Shown one piece after another: positions 1 to 8,432 of a stretch of DNA of 64,000 nt (the first letter of the stretch is position 1; the number at the start of each line of letters is the position of its first letter). Position numbers and translations under genes: made by a program. The stretch covers positions 9,858,001-9,922,000 of the forward strand of contig NZ_JAUSZM010000003.1 of NCBI RefSeq assembly GCF_030817655.1, in the 5' to 3' direction. Below the pieces are notes generated by a model that ran no database searches, was not told the origin of the DNA, and was given only the letters and a program-made list of their open reading frames with translations. The DNA is from Streptomyces sp. V4I2 (GTDB lineage Bacteria; Actinomycetota; Actinomycetes; Streptomycetales; Streptomycetaceae).

Positions 1-2
1 AT

Positions 3-305
3 TGCACCGAGCTCAGCATCGACTCCGCGCTGGCCCTGGGCCGCCATCACGAGGTGATCGAGGACCTGAAGGGCCTCCTCGTCCAACATCCGCTGCGGGA
101 GCCGTTCTACCGCCAGCTGATGGTCGCCCTGTATCGGGCGGGCCGCCAGGGGGACGCGCTGGGGACGTACCGCAACGCCCGCCGGGTGATCAAAGAGGAG
201 CTCGGAGTCGAGCCGGGTCCGACCCTGCGCGTCGCCCACGAGGCCATACTCAGAGCGGACCCGGCCCGCCTGGAGGCGGCCGGCGTCATCCCGGCCATGC
301 ACTGA
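3..305 (+). CDS. SARP/AfsR-type transcriptional activator, C-terminal part (partial)
   Basis: The gene enters from the left edge in frame 3 and stops with TGA at 303-305, leaving about 100 residues. They read as the end of a bacterial transcriptional activator domain (BTAD): helical repeats with LREPFYRQLMVALYRAGRQGDAL, then the typical RRVIKEELGVEPGPTLR segment that closes this domain in SARP and AfsR proteins. The protein ends shortly after, at VIPAMH, with no NB-ARC or TPR part. It is therefore either a small SARP (winged helix plus BTAD) or a truncated one. Such proteins activate antibiotic or secondary-metabolism genes by binding direct repeats. The DNA-binding domain lies outside the window, so the target cannot be judged. 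Confidence 0.75.
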   Translation, partial: CTELSIDSALALGRHHEVIEDLKGLLVQHPLREPFYRQLMVALYRAGRQGDALGTYRNARRVIKEELGVEPGPTLRVAHEAILRADPARLEAAGVIPAMH

Positions 306-814
306 CTGCGGGGTGGCGCATTCGTGGACGCTTTATACGGCATTTACAGTCACTCAACTGCTCGTGGCTAGGCTGCAGTTGCCCCCGCACCGGGCGGGGA
401 GAGCCGGGTGCCGTGCGCGGCCGTGTACCAGCGGGCAGCGGGCAGCGGGCAGCGGGCAGCGGGCAGCGGGCAGCGGGCAGCGGCCACGGTGCCGTGACCG
501 TGGCCCTGGTGCGGGTCCGGGCAGACAGCCCAACCCATGCCGCACAGCCCGCCACTGTGCGTTCTCGCCCCTCGCACACCTCACCCGTGGCGTGTTCCAC
601 GCGCCGCAGAGAGGAGGCCTCATGACCGGTGTCTGAACAGTCCTGCGCTCGCTGTGCCTGATCGGATCCTCCGCCGTGTCGCGGAGGACCGGACGGACGC
701 CCGGTCCAGGTCGACCCGTTCCACCGGCCCTGTGCTCCGGCAGCCTGGTGCCAGCTGTCCCGTTCGGGGCATTCGGGAACTGGCTGGATCTGTCGCGATC
801 GAAAGCGATCAGGC
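306..814. other. Intergenic region with a heptanucleotide repeat
   Basis: No credible gene is seen in this roughly 500-base gap. An AT-richer patch at about 320-360 may hold a promoter. The tract 431-479 is a perfect tandem repeat, listed separately. The ORFs that cross the gap owe their length to the repeat and to GC content, and resemble no known protein. Confidence 0.5.
431..486. repeat. Tandem heptamer repeat (GCGGGCA)x7 plus one degenerate copy
   Basis: Seven perfect copies of GCGGGCA run from 431 to 479, followed by a degenerate copy GCGGCCA. The repeat lies between the SARP tail and the amidinotransferase remnant, outside any supported gene. A 7-base unit would shift frame with each copy change, so it is not expected in coding sequence. 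Copy number is likely to vary by slippage. Confidence 0.95.
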
Positions 815-1951
815 ATGGAGGCAGTGCAGAGACCCGGCATTCTGACGGCGGCGCCTCTCGTTTCGCCGGTCAATTCACACAACGAGTGGGACCCGCTGGA
901 GGAGGTCATCGTCGGGCGCCTCGACGGAGCGACGATCCCCTCCGGTCATTCCGTCGTGACCTGCAACATCCCGCCGTGGGTGGCGCGGGTGCAGGGACGG
1001 GTCGCCGGACGGGTCGCCGGGTCAGATACCCGCGCCTGCTGATCGAGCGGGCGCAGCATGAGCTCGATCAGTTCATCGCCCTCCTGCAGTCCCTCGGTGT
1101 CACGGTCAGGCGCCCGGACGCGGTCGACCACAGGAGACGCTTCGGCACCCCCGACTGGTCGTCGCGCGGGTTCTGCACCACCTGTCCGCGTGACAGCATG
1201 CTCGTGATCGGCGACGAGATCATCGAGACCCCGATGGCATGGCCGTGCCGGTATTTCGAGACCCACTCCTACCGCACGGTCCTCAAGGACTACCTCCGGC
1301 GCGGTGCGCGCTGGACGGCCGCGCCGAAGCCGCAGCTGACCGACGAACTGTTCGAGGCGGACTTCCGTGTCCCCGAGGCCGGCGAGCCCGTGCGCTACAT
1401 CCTCACCGAGTTCGAGCCGGTCTTCGACGCCGCGGACTTCGTACGCGCGGGACGCGACCTGTTCGTCACGCGGAGCAATGTCACCAACCGCATGGGCATC
1501 GACTGGTTGCGCCGCCATCTCGGGCCCGGCTATCGCATCCACGCGATCGAGGGCCGTTGCCGCACGCCGATGCACATCGACACGACGTTCGTCCCGCTCG
1601 CGCCCGGCAAGGCGCTGGTCAGTCCGGAATGCATCGACGTCGACCGCCTGCCCGAGGTGCTGAGCTCGTGGGACATCCTGATCGCCCCCGAACCCGATCC
1701 GATCGATGAGCGCCTGCTCAAGATCACCTCGATGTGCCGCAGGTGGGCTCAGCATGAACATGCTGGTGATCGACGAGAGGCAGGTGATCGCGGAGCGGCA
1801 CCACACCGGCATGCTGCGCGCGCTCGAAGCGTGGGGGTTCGAGCCGATCCCGTGCGACCTGCTGCACTACGCGCCGTTCGGCGGATCGTTCCACTGCGCG
1901 ACACTCGACATCCGTCGGCGCGGCACGCTCGAGTCGTACGGCCCCGATTGA
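815..1951 (+). pseudogene. Glycine/inosamine-phosphate amidinotransferase (GATM/StrB family), two frameshifts
   Basis: The family transfers an amidino group from arginine to glycine or an inosamine-phosphate through a cysteine thioester. Three frame segments together give a nearly complete protein. Frame 2 (815-~1020) carries NSHNEWDPLEEVIVGRL. Frame 1 (~1025-1745) carries TVRRPDAVD, EIIETPMAWPCRYFE, EFEPVFDAADFVRAGRD and PMHIDTTF. Frame 2 again (~1747-1951) carries LSMNMLVIDE and the cysteine motif GGSFHCATLDIRRRGTLESYG. The second shift is explained by one extra G in GGG at 1745-1747, where homologues need TGG CTC AGC. The first lies at the 12-base direct repeat 995-1018. Aspartate, histidine and cysteine of the catalytic set are all still encoded, so the decay is recent or the shifts are sequencing errors. 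Confidence 0.85.
995..1018. repeat. 12-base tandem duplication at the first amidinotransferase frameshift
   Basis: GGACGGGTCGCC occurs twice in a row at 995-1006 and 1007-1018, followed by GGGTC. Reading frame 2 loses its similarity to the family here and frame 1 picks it up just after. A 12-base duplication alone keeps frame, so a further small indel in the same slippery tract must be involved. Confidence 0.8.
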
Positions 1952-1993
1952 TGTCGAAGTGAGCCCCGTCCCAACCGTCCGCCCGTGCACATG

Positions 1994-4900
1994 TCACCAG
2001 TCGAGATCCTTGTACTCCTCCGCGGGCACGCCGACGTCCGAAAAGATGTCCCAAGCCTGCTGCCTGGCAGTCCCGGCGGCAGCGTCCTTGGTCCTGTGGA
2101 GGGCGCGGCTGAGGACCACCAGCGTGCGGGCTTCGCCGAGCCGGTGGCCGGTCTGACGGTGTATTGCGAGTGTCTCCTGGCCGAGGGCGAGGGCTGTCGC
2201 GTAGGACGCCTCGGACTCCGCTATCCCGCACAGGATGGTCAGGGCCTGGCCCTCCACCACGCGGAAACCGTGTTCGCGTGCCAGGCTCAGTGCCTGCTCG
2301 GCATGGCTGCGGGCCTCGTTGTGGCGGCCCAGTTGCTGGTGTGTCAGGGAGAGGCCCAGGACGCTGTCCGCCTCGGTGCGTCTGTATCTCGCCTCGCGGG
2401 CCAGGGTGAGAGCCAGCCTTCCGGTCCGCAGCGATCGGTCGAAATCCGCCAGCTTTTGATGAGCAGTGGCGACCGTGTTGAGGATGCTGGCCTGAATCCA
2501 GCGCCGCCCTCTCTCCTTGACCATGGCAAAGGCACGCTCGGCCTGTTCCAGCGCCTCGTGGTGGCGGCCGAGCTCGATGTTGATCTTGGCGACGGCGTCG
2601 AGCATCATGGCGCGGTCGTTGCGGTATCGGCCCCGCGCGTCAGTGGTCACCTCGGGACCGAGGACGTCAAGGCCGTCGGCCAGACGGCCGAGCTCCCAGT
2701 ACACCCAGCCCAGGTTCTGCAGAGCCAGGCTGTTGTCGTTCCAGCCGATCTCCGCATTCCGGCTGATGGCCAGTTCGAGCTGATCGGCGGCCTCGCGTAG
2801 CCGGCCCAGATCCCGGCAGGTCACTCCTAGGACGACCAACCCCAACGCTTCAAGATGACGATTTCCGGTTTCCCGTGTGATCCGCAAGCCGGTGGTGACA
2901 TGCGCGTGGGCACTGGCGAGTCGCGCCATACTCCATTCCGCTTGGCTTGTGCCCCCGAGGGCCGCTGCCTCGCCCGTCGCCCAACCCAGTTCCCGGCTGA
3001 TGTCCCCTACGCGCGCGTGATGATCCAACGCCTGCTTGACGTGACCCCGGTCGGACCGGAGCAGTCCGAGACTGCTGTGCATGGCTGCCTGACCGAACAA
3101 GTCGCCTTCGGCGATGGCCGCGTCCAGTGCGGTCTGTGCGACGGCCTGCCACGTAGCCCGCGGCAGATGCAGCCAGAAGTAGCCGAACAGCGCGTTGGCC
3201 AGGTGCCAGGCGACGGGGCGGGGACCGTGGCGGCCGACATGGTTGATGAGTGCGAGCAGGTTCGCCCGCTCCGCCTCCAGCCATTGGTCAGCTCCAGCAG
3301 CGGATGGCATGTCCGGCCGGCCGGTGTGGCCGAGGTCGCGGGGGAGTTCAGGGAAGAGCCAGGTTCCGGCGGCGGCGCGAGCGGCGTGCACGTACCAGAT
3401 CAGGACGCGTCGCAACGCGGCGTCACGATCCGCCGCCGCATCTTCCACCTGCGCACGTTCCTGCGCGTACTCGCGAAGGAGATCATGGAAGCGGTACCGG
3501 CCCACCGTCTCGGGTTCGATGAGGAGGGCGGCGGCCAGGGCGCCGAGCAGGCGGCGGCCCTGGTGCAGCGGTACGTCCATGAGGGCTGCCGCGACCTCGG
3601 CGGTGAGCTCTGGTCCGGGGAAGAGGCCGAGCAGGCGGAACAGCCGGCGCGCGGCAGGAGCCAGAGCTCGGTACGACGCCCCAAAGGCCGTGCGCAACGG
3701 GGAGTTCTCGTCCTCGTACGGCTCCAGGGCCTCCAGCCGTTTGCCTTCGGTCATCTCCGTGACCAGCTCGGCCAGGCGCAGGCCCGGATCGCCCGCCAGC
3801 CTCGCGGCGGCCACGCGCAGCGCCAGTGGCAGGCTGCCGCACAGCCGGATCAGTTCGTCGACCGCGAGTGGTTCGGCGGAGAGCCGGTCCGCGCCGAGTG
3901 CCTCGCTCAGCAGTGCGCGGGCCTCGGCCGGCTGGAGGAGGTCCAAGGGCAGGGCGTGTGCCCCGTCGCGGGCCACGAGATCACCGAGCCGGTTGCGGCT
4001 GGTGACGACGACGCAGCAGGAGGGGGTGCCCGGAAGCAGCGGGCGTACCTGCTCCGCCGAGGCGGCGTTGTCCAGCAGGACCAGCAATCGTCGGTCGGCC
4101 AGCAGGGTGCGGTACACGCGTGCCTGCGCCTCGTCGTCCGCGGGGATCTCGGACGCCGCGAGCCCCAGGCTCCGCAGCAGCAGTTCAAGGGCTTCGCCGG
4201 CCTTGAGTGGCTCTCGGTCGTGATCGAATCCGTGCAGGTTCACGTACAGCTGGCCGTCCGGGAAGCGGTCGCGGACCTGGTGTGCCCAGTGCACGGCCAG
4301 CGCGGTCTTGCCGATGCCGGCGGCTCCGCCGATGGCGGAGATGACCACCGTGTTCGCCGGCCCTGGGCCGGGCTCGGCCGGGAGCAGCGCGTGCAGTCTG
4401 GCGAGTTCCTCGGTGCGGCCGGCGAACCCCGCGGCATCGTGGGGCAGTTCGGCCGGGGCGGGCGGCGCGCTGTCGCGTGGCGGGTGAGCGGGTAGCTCCT
4501 GTGACCCTGGTCGCTTCGGCGCGGCTGCTGCCGGGTCGTCGCGGTGATCGAGCTGGGAGAGTGTGTGCGCGGGAGGCGCCGCCGGACCGAGGAGGCAGGT
4601 GTCGTCCTGGCGCAGCACCGCCTCGTACACCCGGCGGAGCTCCTCACCGGGATCGACTCCGAGTTCGTCGCGCAGGCGTACGCGCATGTCCTGGTAGGCG
4701 TTCAGTGCTTCGGCCTGGCGTTCGCAGCCGTACAGCGCCCGCATGCGCAAGGCCAACAGTGACTCGTCGTAGGGATCGGACGCGGACAGCGCGGCGAGGT
4801 CGTCCAGGGCATCGGTGAACCGGCCGAGCAGGACCAGAGACTCGAGCCTGGCCAGCCGGAGCGTTCGGCGGCGCTCCAGCAGCCGCTCCCGCTCGGCCTG

Positions 4901-5395
4901 CGCGTACGGTCCGGGCAGGTTGGCCAAGGGCTCGCCCTGGAACAGTGCGAGCGCTCCGGACAACTGGTTCGTCGCGGTGGCCAGGTCGCCGAGCGCTTTG
5001 GTGCGCAGTGCTTCGTCGCCCCGCTCGGTCAGGTCCGCCACATCGAGCCGGACGTCGTCGGCGACGAAGCGGTACCAGCCCTTGCCGCTGCGGATCAGCG
5101 ACTCCGTGGGCCGGGTGCCGTCGGCGTCGAGTGCCCTGCGCAGCGGGTTGACGTGACTGGCCAGCACCTTGTGGCCGGACCCGGGCGGCTGCGACCCCCA
5201 CACCGAGTCGAGCAGTTGGTCATGGCTCACCACAGCCCCCTGCCGGAGCAGCAACGCGGCCAGCACGGCCTGCCGCTTGACAGGCCCCAGATCCAGGCGT
5301 GTTCCGCCCTGCCAGGCCCGTAACGGCCCGAGCACCTCGATCCGAAGCCGCCGAGGAGTTCCCCCGTCCACCGCGAAGCCTCCGCTCCCGCACAT
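1994..5395 (-). CDS. AfsR-like SARP-STAND regulator (wHTH-BTAD-NB-ARC-TPR)
   Basis: A large regulator of about 1130 residues. Order of domains: an OmpR-type winged helix (RLRIEVLGPLRAW, then HQLLDSVWG and LRRALD), a BTAD (to about residue 270, ending RDELGVDPGEELRRVYEAVL), a linker, an NB-ARC/STAND ATPase with Walker A GGAAGIGKTALAVHWAH and Walker B RLLVLLDNA, a helical domain with LPLALRVAAARL, and C-terminal TPR repeats from about residue 700. Homologues activate secondary-metabolism genes, with nucleotide switching and TPR ligand sensing. I start at ATG 5395. A GTG at 5464 would add 23 residues with no visible ribosome-binding site and would leave only 18 bases before the divergent gene. 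The neighbouring divergent gene encodes a possible signalling partner. Confidence 0.88.
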   Translation of the reverse strand: MCGSGGFAVDGGTPRRLRIEVLGPLRAWQGGTRLDLGPVKRQAVLAALLLRQGAVVSHDQLLDSVWGSQPPGSGHKVLASHVNPLRRALDADGTRPTESLIRSGKGWYRFVADDVRLDVADLTERGDEALRTKALGDLATATNQLSGALALFQGEPLANLPGPYAQAERERLLERRRTLRLARLESLVLLGRFTDALDDLAALSASDPYDESLLALRMRALYGCERQAEALNAYQDMRVRLRDELGVDPGEELRRVYEAVLRQDDTCLLGPAAPPAHTLSQLDHRDDPAAAAPKRPGSQELPAHPPRDSAPPAPAELPHDAAGFAGRTEELARLHALLPAEPGPGPANTVVISAIGGAAGIGKTALAVHWAHQVRDRFPDGQLYVNLHGFDHDREPLKAGEALELLLRSLGLAASEIPADDEAQARVYRTLLADRRLLVLLDNAASAEQVRPLLPGTPSCCVVVTSRNRLGDLVARDGAHALPLDLLQPAEARALLSEALGADRLSAEPLAVDELIRLCGSLPLALRVAAARLAGDPGLRLAELVTEMTEGKRLEALEPYEDENSPLRTAFGASYRALAPAARRLFRLLGLFPGPELTAEVAAALMDVPLHQGRRLLGALAAALLIEPETVGRYRFHDLLREYAQERAQVEDAAADRDAALRRVLIWYVHAARAAAGTWLFPELPRDLGHTGRPDMPSAAGADQWLEAERANLLALINHVGRHGPRPVAWHLANALFGYFWLHLPRATWQAVAQTALDAAIAEGDLFGQAAMHSSLGLLRSDRGHVKQALDHHARVGDISRELGWATGEAAALGGTSQAEWSMARLASAHAHVTTGLRITRETGNRHLEALGLVVLGVTCRDLGRLREAADQLELAISRNAEIGWNDNSLALQNLGWVYWELGRLADGLDVLGPEVTTDARGRYRNDRAMMLDAVAKINIELGRHHEALEQAERAFAMVKERGRRWIQASILNTVATAHQKLADFDRSLRTGRLALTLAREARYRRTEADSVLGLSLTHQQLGRHNEARSHAEQALSLAREHGFRVVEGQALTILCGIAESEASYATALALGQETLAIHRQTGHRLGEARTLVVLSRALHRTKDAAAGTARQQAWDIFSDVGVPAEEYKDLDW

Positions 5396-5482
5396 CACCG
5401 GAATTTCATCAGCATTGCAGCACCCTCGCCCATCGTGACGGACACGACATCGCACAACCCGCACAACTGAAGGAGAGTCTCA

Positions 5483-5872
5483 GTGACCGAAGTGGAGCGG
5501 GTGGCCACTGCGTTGGCCGCAGGGTCGGCCCCCGGGCTCACGGACTCCGGGCGCGGAACCGTCCACGACCTGCACGTCGCGCTGAGGGATGCGGTCCGCC
5601 GACGATTGGCCGGGAGCGCCGGGAACAGCGTGGGCGGCGGCTACGGCGTACGGGTGCTGGACGCGTACGAGACGGACCCCGACGTGTGGTGGACCCGGCT
5701 GCTCCAGGTCCTGACGGCATCCGGGGTGGAGACGGACGAGGAGATCCTCGGAGCGGCCCGCGCGGTGCTGCGCGCGGAGCGCCGGACGGGGTCCATCACC
5801 GTGGACGCCGTCGGGGTCCGTGAGGTGTTGATCGGAGATGGCAGCACACAGCGCACGGCGTTTGGCCGATGA
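5483..5872 (+). CDS. Small protein with C-terminal RHIM/amyloid-signalling-like motif
   Basis: A 129-residue protein starting at GTG 5483 with a good ribosome-binding site AAGGAGA at 5470-5476. The body (residues 1-100) looks helical, with an N-terminal GTVHDLHVALRDAVRRRL helix and a segment with DPDVWWTRLLQVLTASG. The last 15 or so residues switch to a beta-prone stretch, VREVLIGDGSTQRTAFG (residues 112-128). It resembles the I-G-D-x-N-T-Q-x-N-x-F pattern of RHIM and bacterial amyloid signalling motifs, with the usual asparagines replaced by S and A. It is divergent from the AfsR-like STAND gene across about 90 bases. That resemblance is my reading; the protein family itself I do not recognise. 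Function could be seeding oligomerisation of a partner. Confidence 0.6.
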   Translation: MTEVERVATALAAGSAPGLTDSGRGTVHDLHVALRDAVRRRLAGSAGNSVGGGYGVRVLDAYETDPDVWWTRLLQVLTASGVETDEEILGAARAVLRAERRTGSITVDAVGVREVLIGDGSTQRTAFGR

Positions 5873-5917
5873 TGCACTGGACGACTCGAGCCAGAACACC
5901 GAGATGGTTGCCGTTTC

Positions 5918-6361
5918 CTACGTCGTGACATGCGCCGGCTGATTGCTTGCCGCGAAGGCGGCTCGCCGGACCAGGGCGTACGAGCGGGTCGTCTGACGCA
6001 TGACCAGGGTCTGCAGGGCGAGTTGGAGGCCTCGCCCGACGTCGGCTCCCACCATGAGCCAGAAGTCGGCGGCGTGGTCGGCGTACGCGTCCGGATGGCG
6101 CAGCACCAGTTCGTCGTAGCGCTCCGCCGCACGGTCCCGCCACTGCCGGGCCTCCTGGTGTCGGCCCGCGACGCGGAGGGCGAGCGCGAGACGGGAGGCG
6201 TACTCGGGGTCGTCGCTCGTCTCCACCAAGGCACGCAGGCGGGCGACGGCGCCCTCGGGGTCTTCCAGCAGGAGCACCTCGAAGCTCCGTCTTCCGGCGA
6301 GGTCGGTCGTCCGGCAGATCGTCGAGGGTCTCCTCCGTTCACCGGTCACCGTTCGACCCAC
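5918..6361 (-). pseudogene. Truncated TPR-type protein (remnant)
   Basis: The 147-codon frame contains two or three TPR-like helical units: EDPEGAVARLRALVETSDDPEYASRLALALRVAGRHQEA, then ERYDELVLRHPDAYADHAADFWL, then a helix GRGLQLALQTLVMRQTTRSYALVRRAAFA. This is the ending of much longer actinobacterial tetratricopeptide proteins. The first 26 residues look unrelated, and no upstream frame continues the homology, so an N-terminal truncation is likely. It ends close to the 3' end of the RHIM-like gene, convergent with it. It might still be expressed as a short protein. Confidence 0.55.
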
Positions 6362-6430
6362 GGACGGGGCTCGCCCGTGGCTCCATGCCCGGTCCGCCGG
6401 CCCGGACGGTCCCGGCCGGCCCGGTGACGG

Positions 6431-6444
6431 GGGCCGACCGGCCC
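6431..6444. promoter_or_regulatory. DevR/OsdR-box-like palindrome upstream of alcohol dehydrogenase
   Basis: GGGCCGACCGGCCC, an inverted repeat of GGGCC around 4 bases, 126 bases before the alcohol dehydrogenase start. The half-sites GGGAC/GGCCC are those of mycobacterial DevR (DosR) boxes. The same element recurs before most stress genes of the window. Confidence 0.65.
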
Positions 6445-6569
6445 AAGCGGACGCCGGCCGCTACGGGCACGCTGGACATGTGGGGTGTCTCCGGCCCCGC
6501 ATCCCGCGGCCCCACCGGACCATGCGTCGGTGTCACGCGGCAGAACCGCCAGACCAAGGGAGAACGATC

Positions 6570-7640
6570 ATGAAAGGCTTCGTCTTCCACGGCTCCGGAC
6601 AATCCGCCTGGGAGGAGGTTCCCGATCCGGGCATCAAGGAGGCCACGGACGCGATCGTGCGCGTCGACGCCGTCACCATCTGCGGTACGGACCTGCACAT
6701 CCTCAAGGGCGACGTGCCCGAGGTGCGCTCCGGCACGGTGCTGGGGCATGAGGCGGTCGGCGAGATCGTCGAAGTCGGCAGTGACGTGCGTACCGTGCGG
6801 CCCGGGGACCGGGTTCTGGTCTCCTGCATCACCGGCTGTGGCCGTTGCCGGTACTGCCGGGAAGGGATGTACGGCCAGTGCCGCGGTGGTGGTGGCTGGA
6901 TCCTCGGGCACCTGATCGACGGCACGCAGGCCGAGTACGTGCGTGTGCCCCATGCCGACCTGTCCGTACACCCGCTGCCGGGCTCCCTGGACAGTGAGCA
7001 GGCCGTCCTGCTGGCCGACATCTTTCCGACCGCCTACGAGGTGGGCGTCCTCAACGGACGCGTGCGGCCGGGAGACACCGTCGCCGTCGTGGGGGCCGGC
7101 CCCGTAGGGCTGGCCGCCATCGCCACGGCCCGCCTGTTCGCCCCCGAGCGGGTCGTCGCCGTGGACCTGGCCGCCGGCCGGCTGGAGGCCGCCAAGGCGC
7201 TCGGCGCCGACACCGTGGCCGACGCCCGCGAAGCCCCCGAGGAGCTGATCGCCGACCTCACCGACGGGCTGGGAGCCGACGTGGTCATCGAGGCGGTCGG
7301 CCTGCCGGAGACCTTCGAGGTGTGCACGCGGATGGTCCGGCCCGGCGGGCACGTGGCCAACGTCGGCGTCCACGGCAAGCCCGCGACACTGCACCTCGAA
7401 GACCTGTGGATCAAGAACGTGACCATCACGACCGGCTTGGTCGACACCCACTCCACGCCCACACTGCTGCGGATGGCGGCCGCCGGCCGGCTGCCCACGT
7501 CGCAGCTGGTCACCCATACCTTCCCGATGGAGCAGATGGAGGAGGCGTACGACGTGTTCGCCCGCGCCGCCGACACGGGCGCGCTCAAGGTGGTGCTCGG
7601 TGGACAGCGGCACGACGCGCTGGCTGTCCCCGCGGCGTGA
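6570..7640 (+). CDS. Zinc-dependent alcohol dehydrogenase (MDR family)
   Basis: A 356-residue medium-chain dehydrogenase with ribosome-binding site AAGGGAGA at 6556-6563. Catalytic zinc ligands are in TICGTDLH and GHEAVGEI. The structural zinc loop CGRCRYCREGMYGQC is present. The Rossmann motif is VVGAGPVGLAAI, followed by the acidic residue of VAVDLAAGR, which suggests NAD. It oxidises alcohols or reduces aldehydes in the cytoplasm, and would serve redox balance under low oxygen, since it carries the DevR-box-like site upstream. It is followed by a 13-base tandem duplication and then the XRE-PPOX gene, probably in the same transcript. Substrate is not predictable. Confidence 0.93.
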   Translation: MKGFVFHGSGQSAWEEVPDPGIKEATDAIVRVDAVTICGTDLHILKGDVPEVRSGTVLGHEAVGEIVEVGSDVRTVRPGDRVLVSCITGCGRCRYCREGMYGQCRGGGGWILGHLIDGTQAEYVRVPHADLSVHPLPGSLDSEQAVLLADIFPTAYEVGVLNGRVRPGDTVAVVGAGPVGLAAIATARLFAPERVVAVDLAAGRLEAAKALGADTVADAREAPEELIADLTDGLGADVVIEAVGLPETFEVCTRMVRPGGHVANVGVHGKPATLHLEDLWIKNVTITTGLVDTHSTPTLLRMAAAGRLPTSQLVTHTFPMEQMEEAYDVFARAADTGALKVVLGGQRHDALAVPAA

Positions 7641-7662
7641 GACAACGGCGTGAGACAACGGC
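7636..7662. repeat. 13-base tandem duplication after the alcohol dehydrogenase
   Basis: GCGTGAGACAACG is repeated directly at the stop codon of the alcohol dehydrogenase, giving two copies of GTGAGACAACGGC followed by a partial third (GTGAGAAG). It lengthens the gap to the next gene without touching its ribosome-binding site GAGGAGG at 7673-7679. Confidence 0.8.
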
Positions 7663-7687
7663 GTGAGAAGACGAGGAGGCGAGAGCT

Positions 7688-8386
7688 GTGTTCGACCAGG
7701 CCTCGGCAAAGACGAACGCACGGACCGGACGGGCGCGGGGCGACCTCGGGCGCCGTCTCGTCCGGCGCCGGGCGGAACTCGGCCTGTCGCTACGCGCGGC
7801 GGCCGACCGGGCGGGGATGGCTCCCAGCTACCTCCGGTACCTGGAGAGCACGCCGACCGCTGCGCCGGGGCAGGGCACCCTCCTCCGGCTTGCGGGTGCC
7901 TTGGAAACCAGTGTCACGGAGCTCACCGGTGGCAACTTGGATCTGCCGCCCGGTTTGGGACAGGCCGCCCGGCACCCGGAGCTCGTGGCGCTCAGCGCCG
8001 AGGAATGCCGCAGGCGGCTGGCGAGGCACGGGGTGGGCAGACTCGCGGTGATCACCGACGAAGGGCCGACGGTCCTGCCCGTCAACTACGGCGTCGTCGA
8101 CGGCACGATCGCTTTCAGGACTGCCCCCGGCTCCGCGCACGCCCAAGTCCTCGGCAGCCGGGTCGCGTTCGAGGTCGACCACATCGACGAGGCGCTCAGC
8201 CGGGGCTGGAGCGTGCTGGTACGCGGCCGGGCCCGTGCCGTGACCGATCCGGACACCGTACGCCGACTGGCGGACCAGGTGCACAGCGCGCCCTGGGCAG
8301 GCGGTCGACGCGACCTGTGGGTGTGCATCGAACCTGTTGAGATCACCGGCCGTGAGATCAGCGAGGGCTCCTCGGGCGGCGGGTGA
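7688..8386 (+). CDS. HTH (XRE) and pyridoxamine 5'-phosphate oxidase-fold protein
   Basis: A 232-residue fusion starting at GTG 7688. Residues 18-75 form an XRE helix-turn-helix (GRRLVRRRAELGLSLRAAADRAGMAPSYLRYLE). Residues 100-225 form a split-barrel flavin/F420 reductase-like domain of the PPOX family (GVGRLAVITDEGPTVLPVNYGVVDGTIAFRT, then VAFEVDHIDEALSRGWSVLVRGRA). The barrel probably binds FMN, F420 or heme. The architecture suggests a redox-sensing DNA-binding protein, but this is inference. It lies in the alcohol dehydrogenase transcript. It is one of three PPOX-fold genes in a 6 kb stretch, all in the dormancy-type set; the other two lack the HTH. Confidence 0.88.
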   Translation: MFDQASAKTNARTGRARGDLGRRLVRRRAELGLSLRAAADRAGMAPSYLRYLESTPTAAPGQGTLLRLAGALETSVTELTGGNLDLPPGLGQAARHPELVALSAEECRRRLARHGVGRLAVITDEGPTVLPVNYGVVDGTIAFRTAPGSAHAQVLGSRVAFEVDHIDEALSRGWSVLVRGRARAVTDPDTVRRLADQVHSAPWAGGRRDLWVCIEPVEITGREISEGSSGGG

Positions 8387-8432
8387 GCGATGCCGGGCCC
8401 CGTCGGCCGGGGCCTGTGGTGGACTTGGAGGC

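Noticed and set aside
431..486. Repeat that could be taken for a CRISPR array or protein-coding low-complexity tract
   Set aside because: The unit is only 7 bases with no spacers, and the frames across it have no other support.
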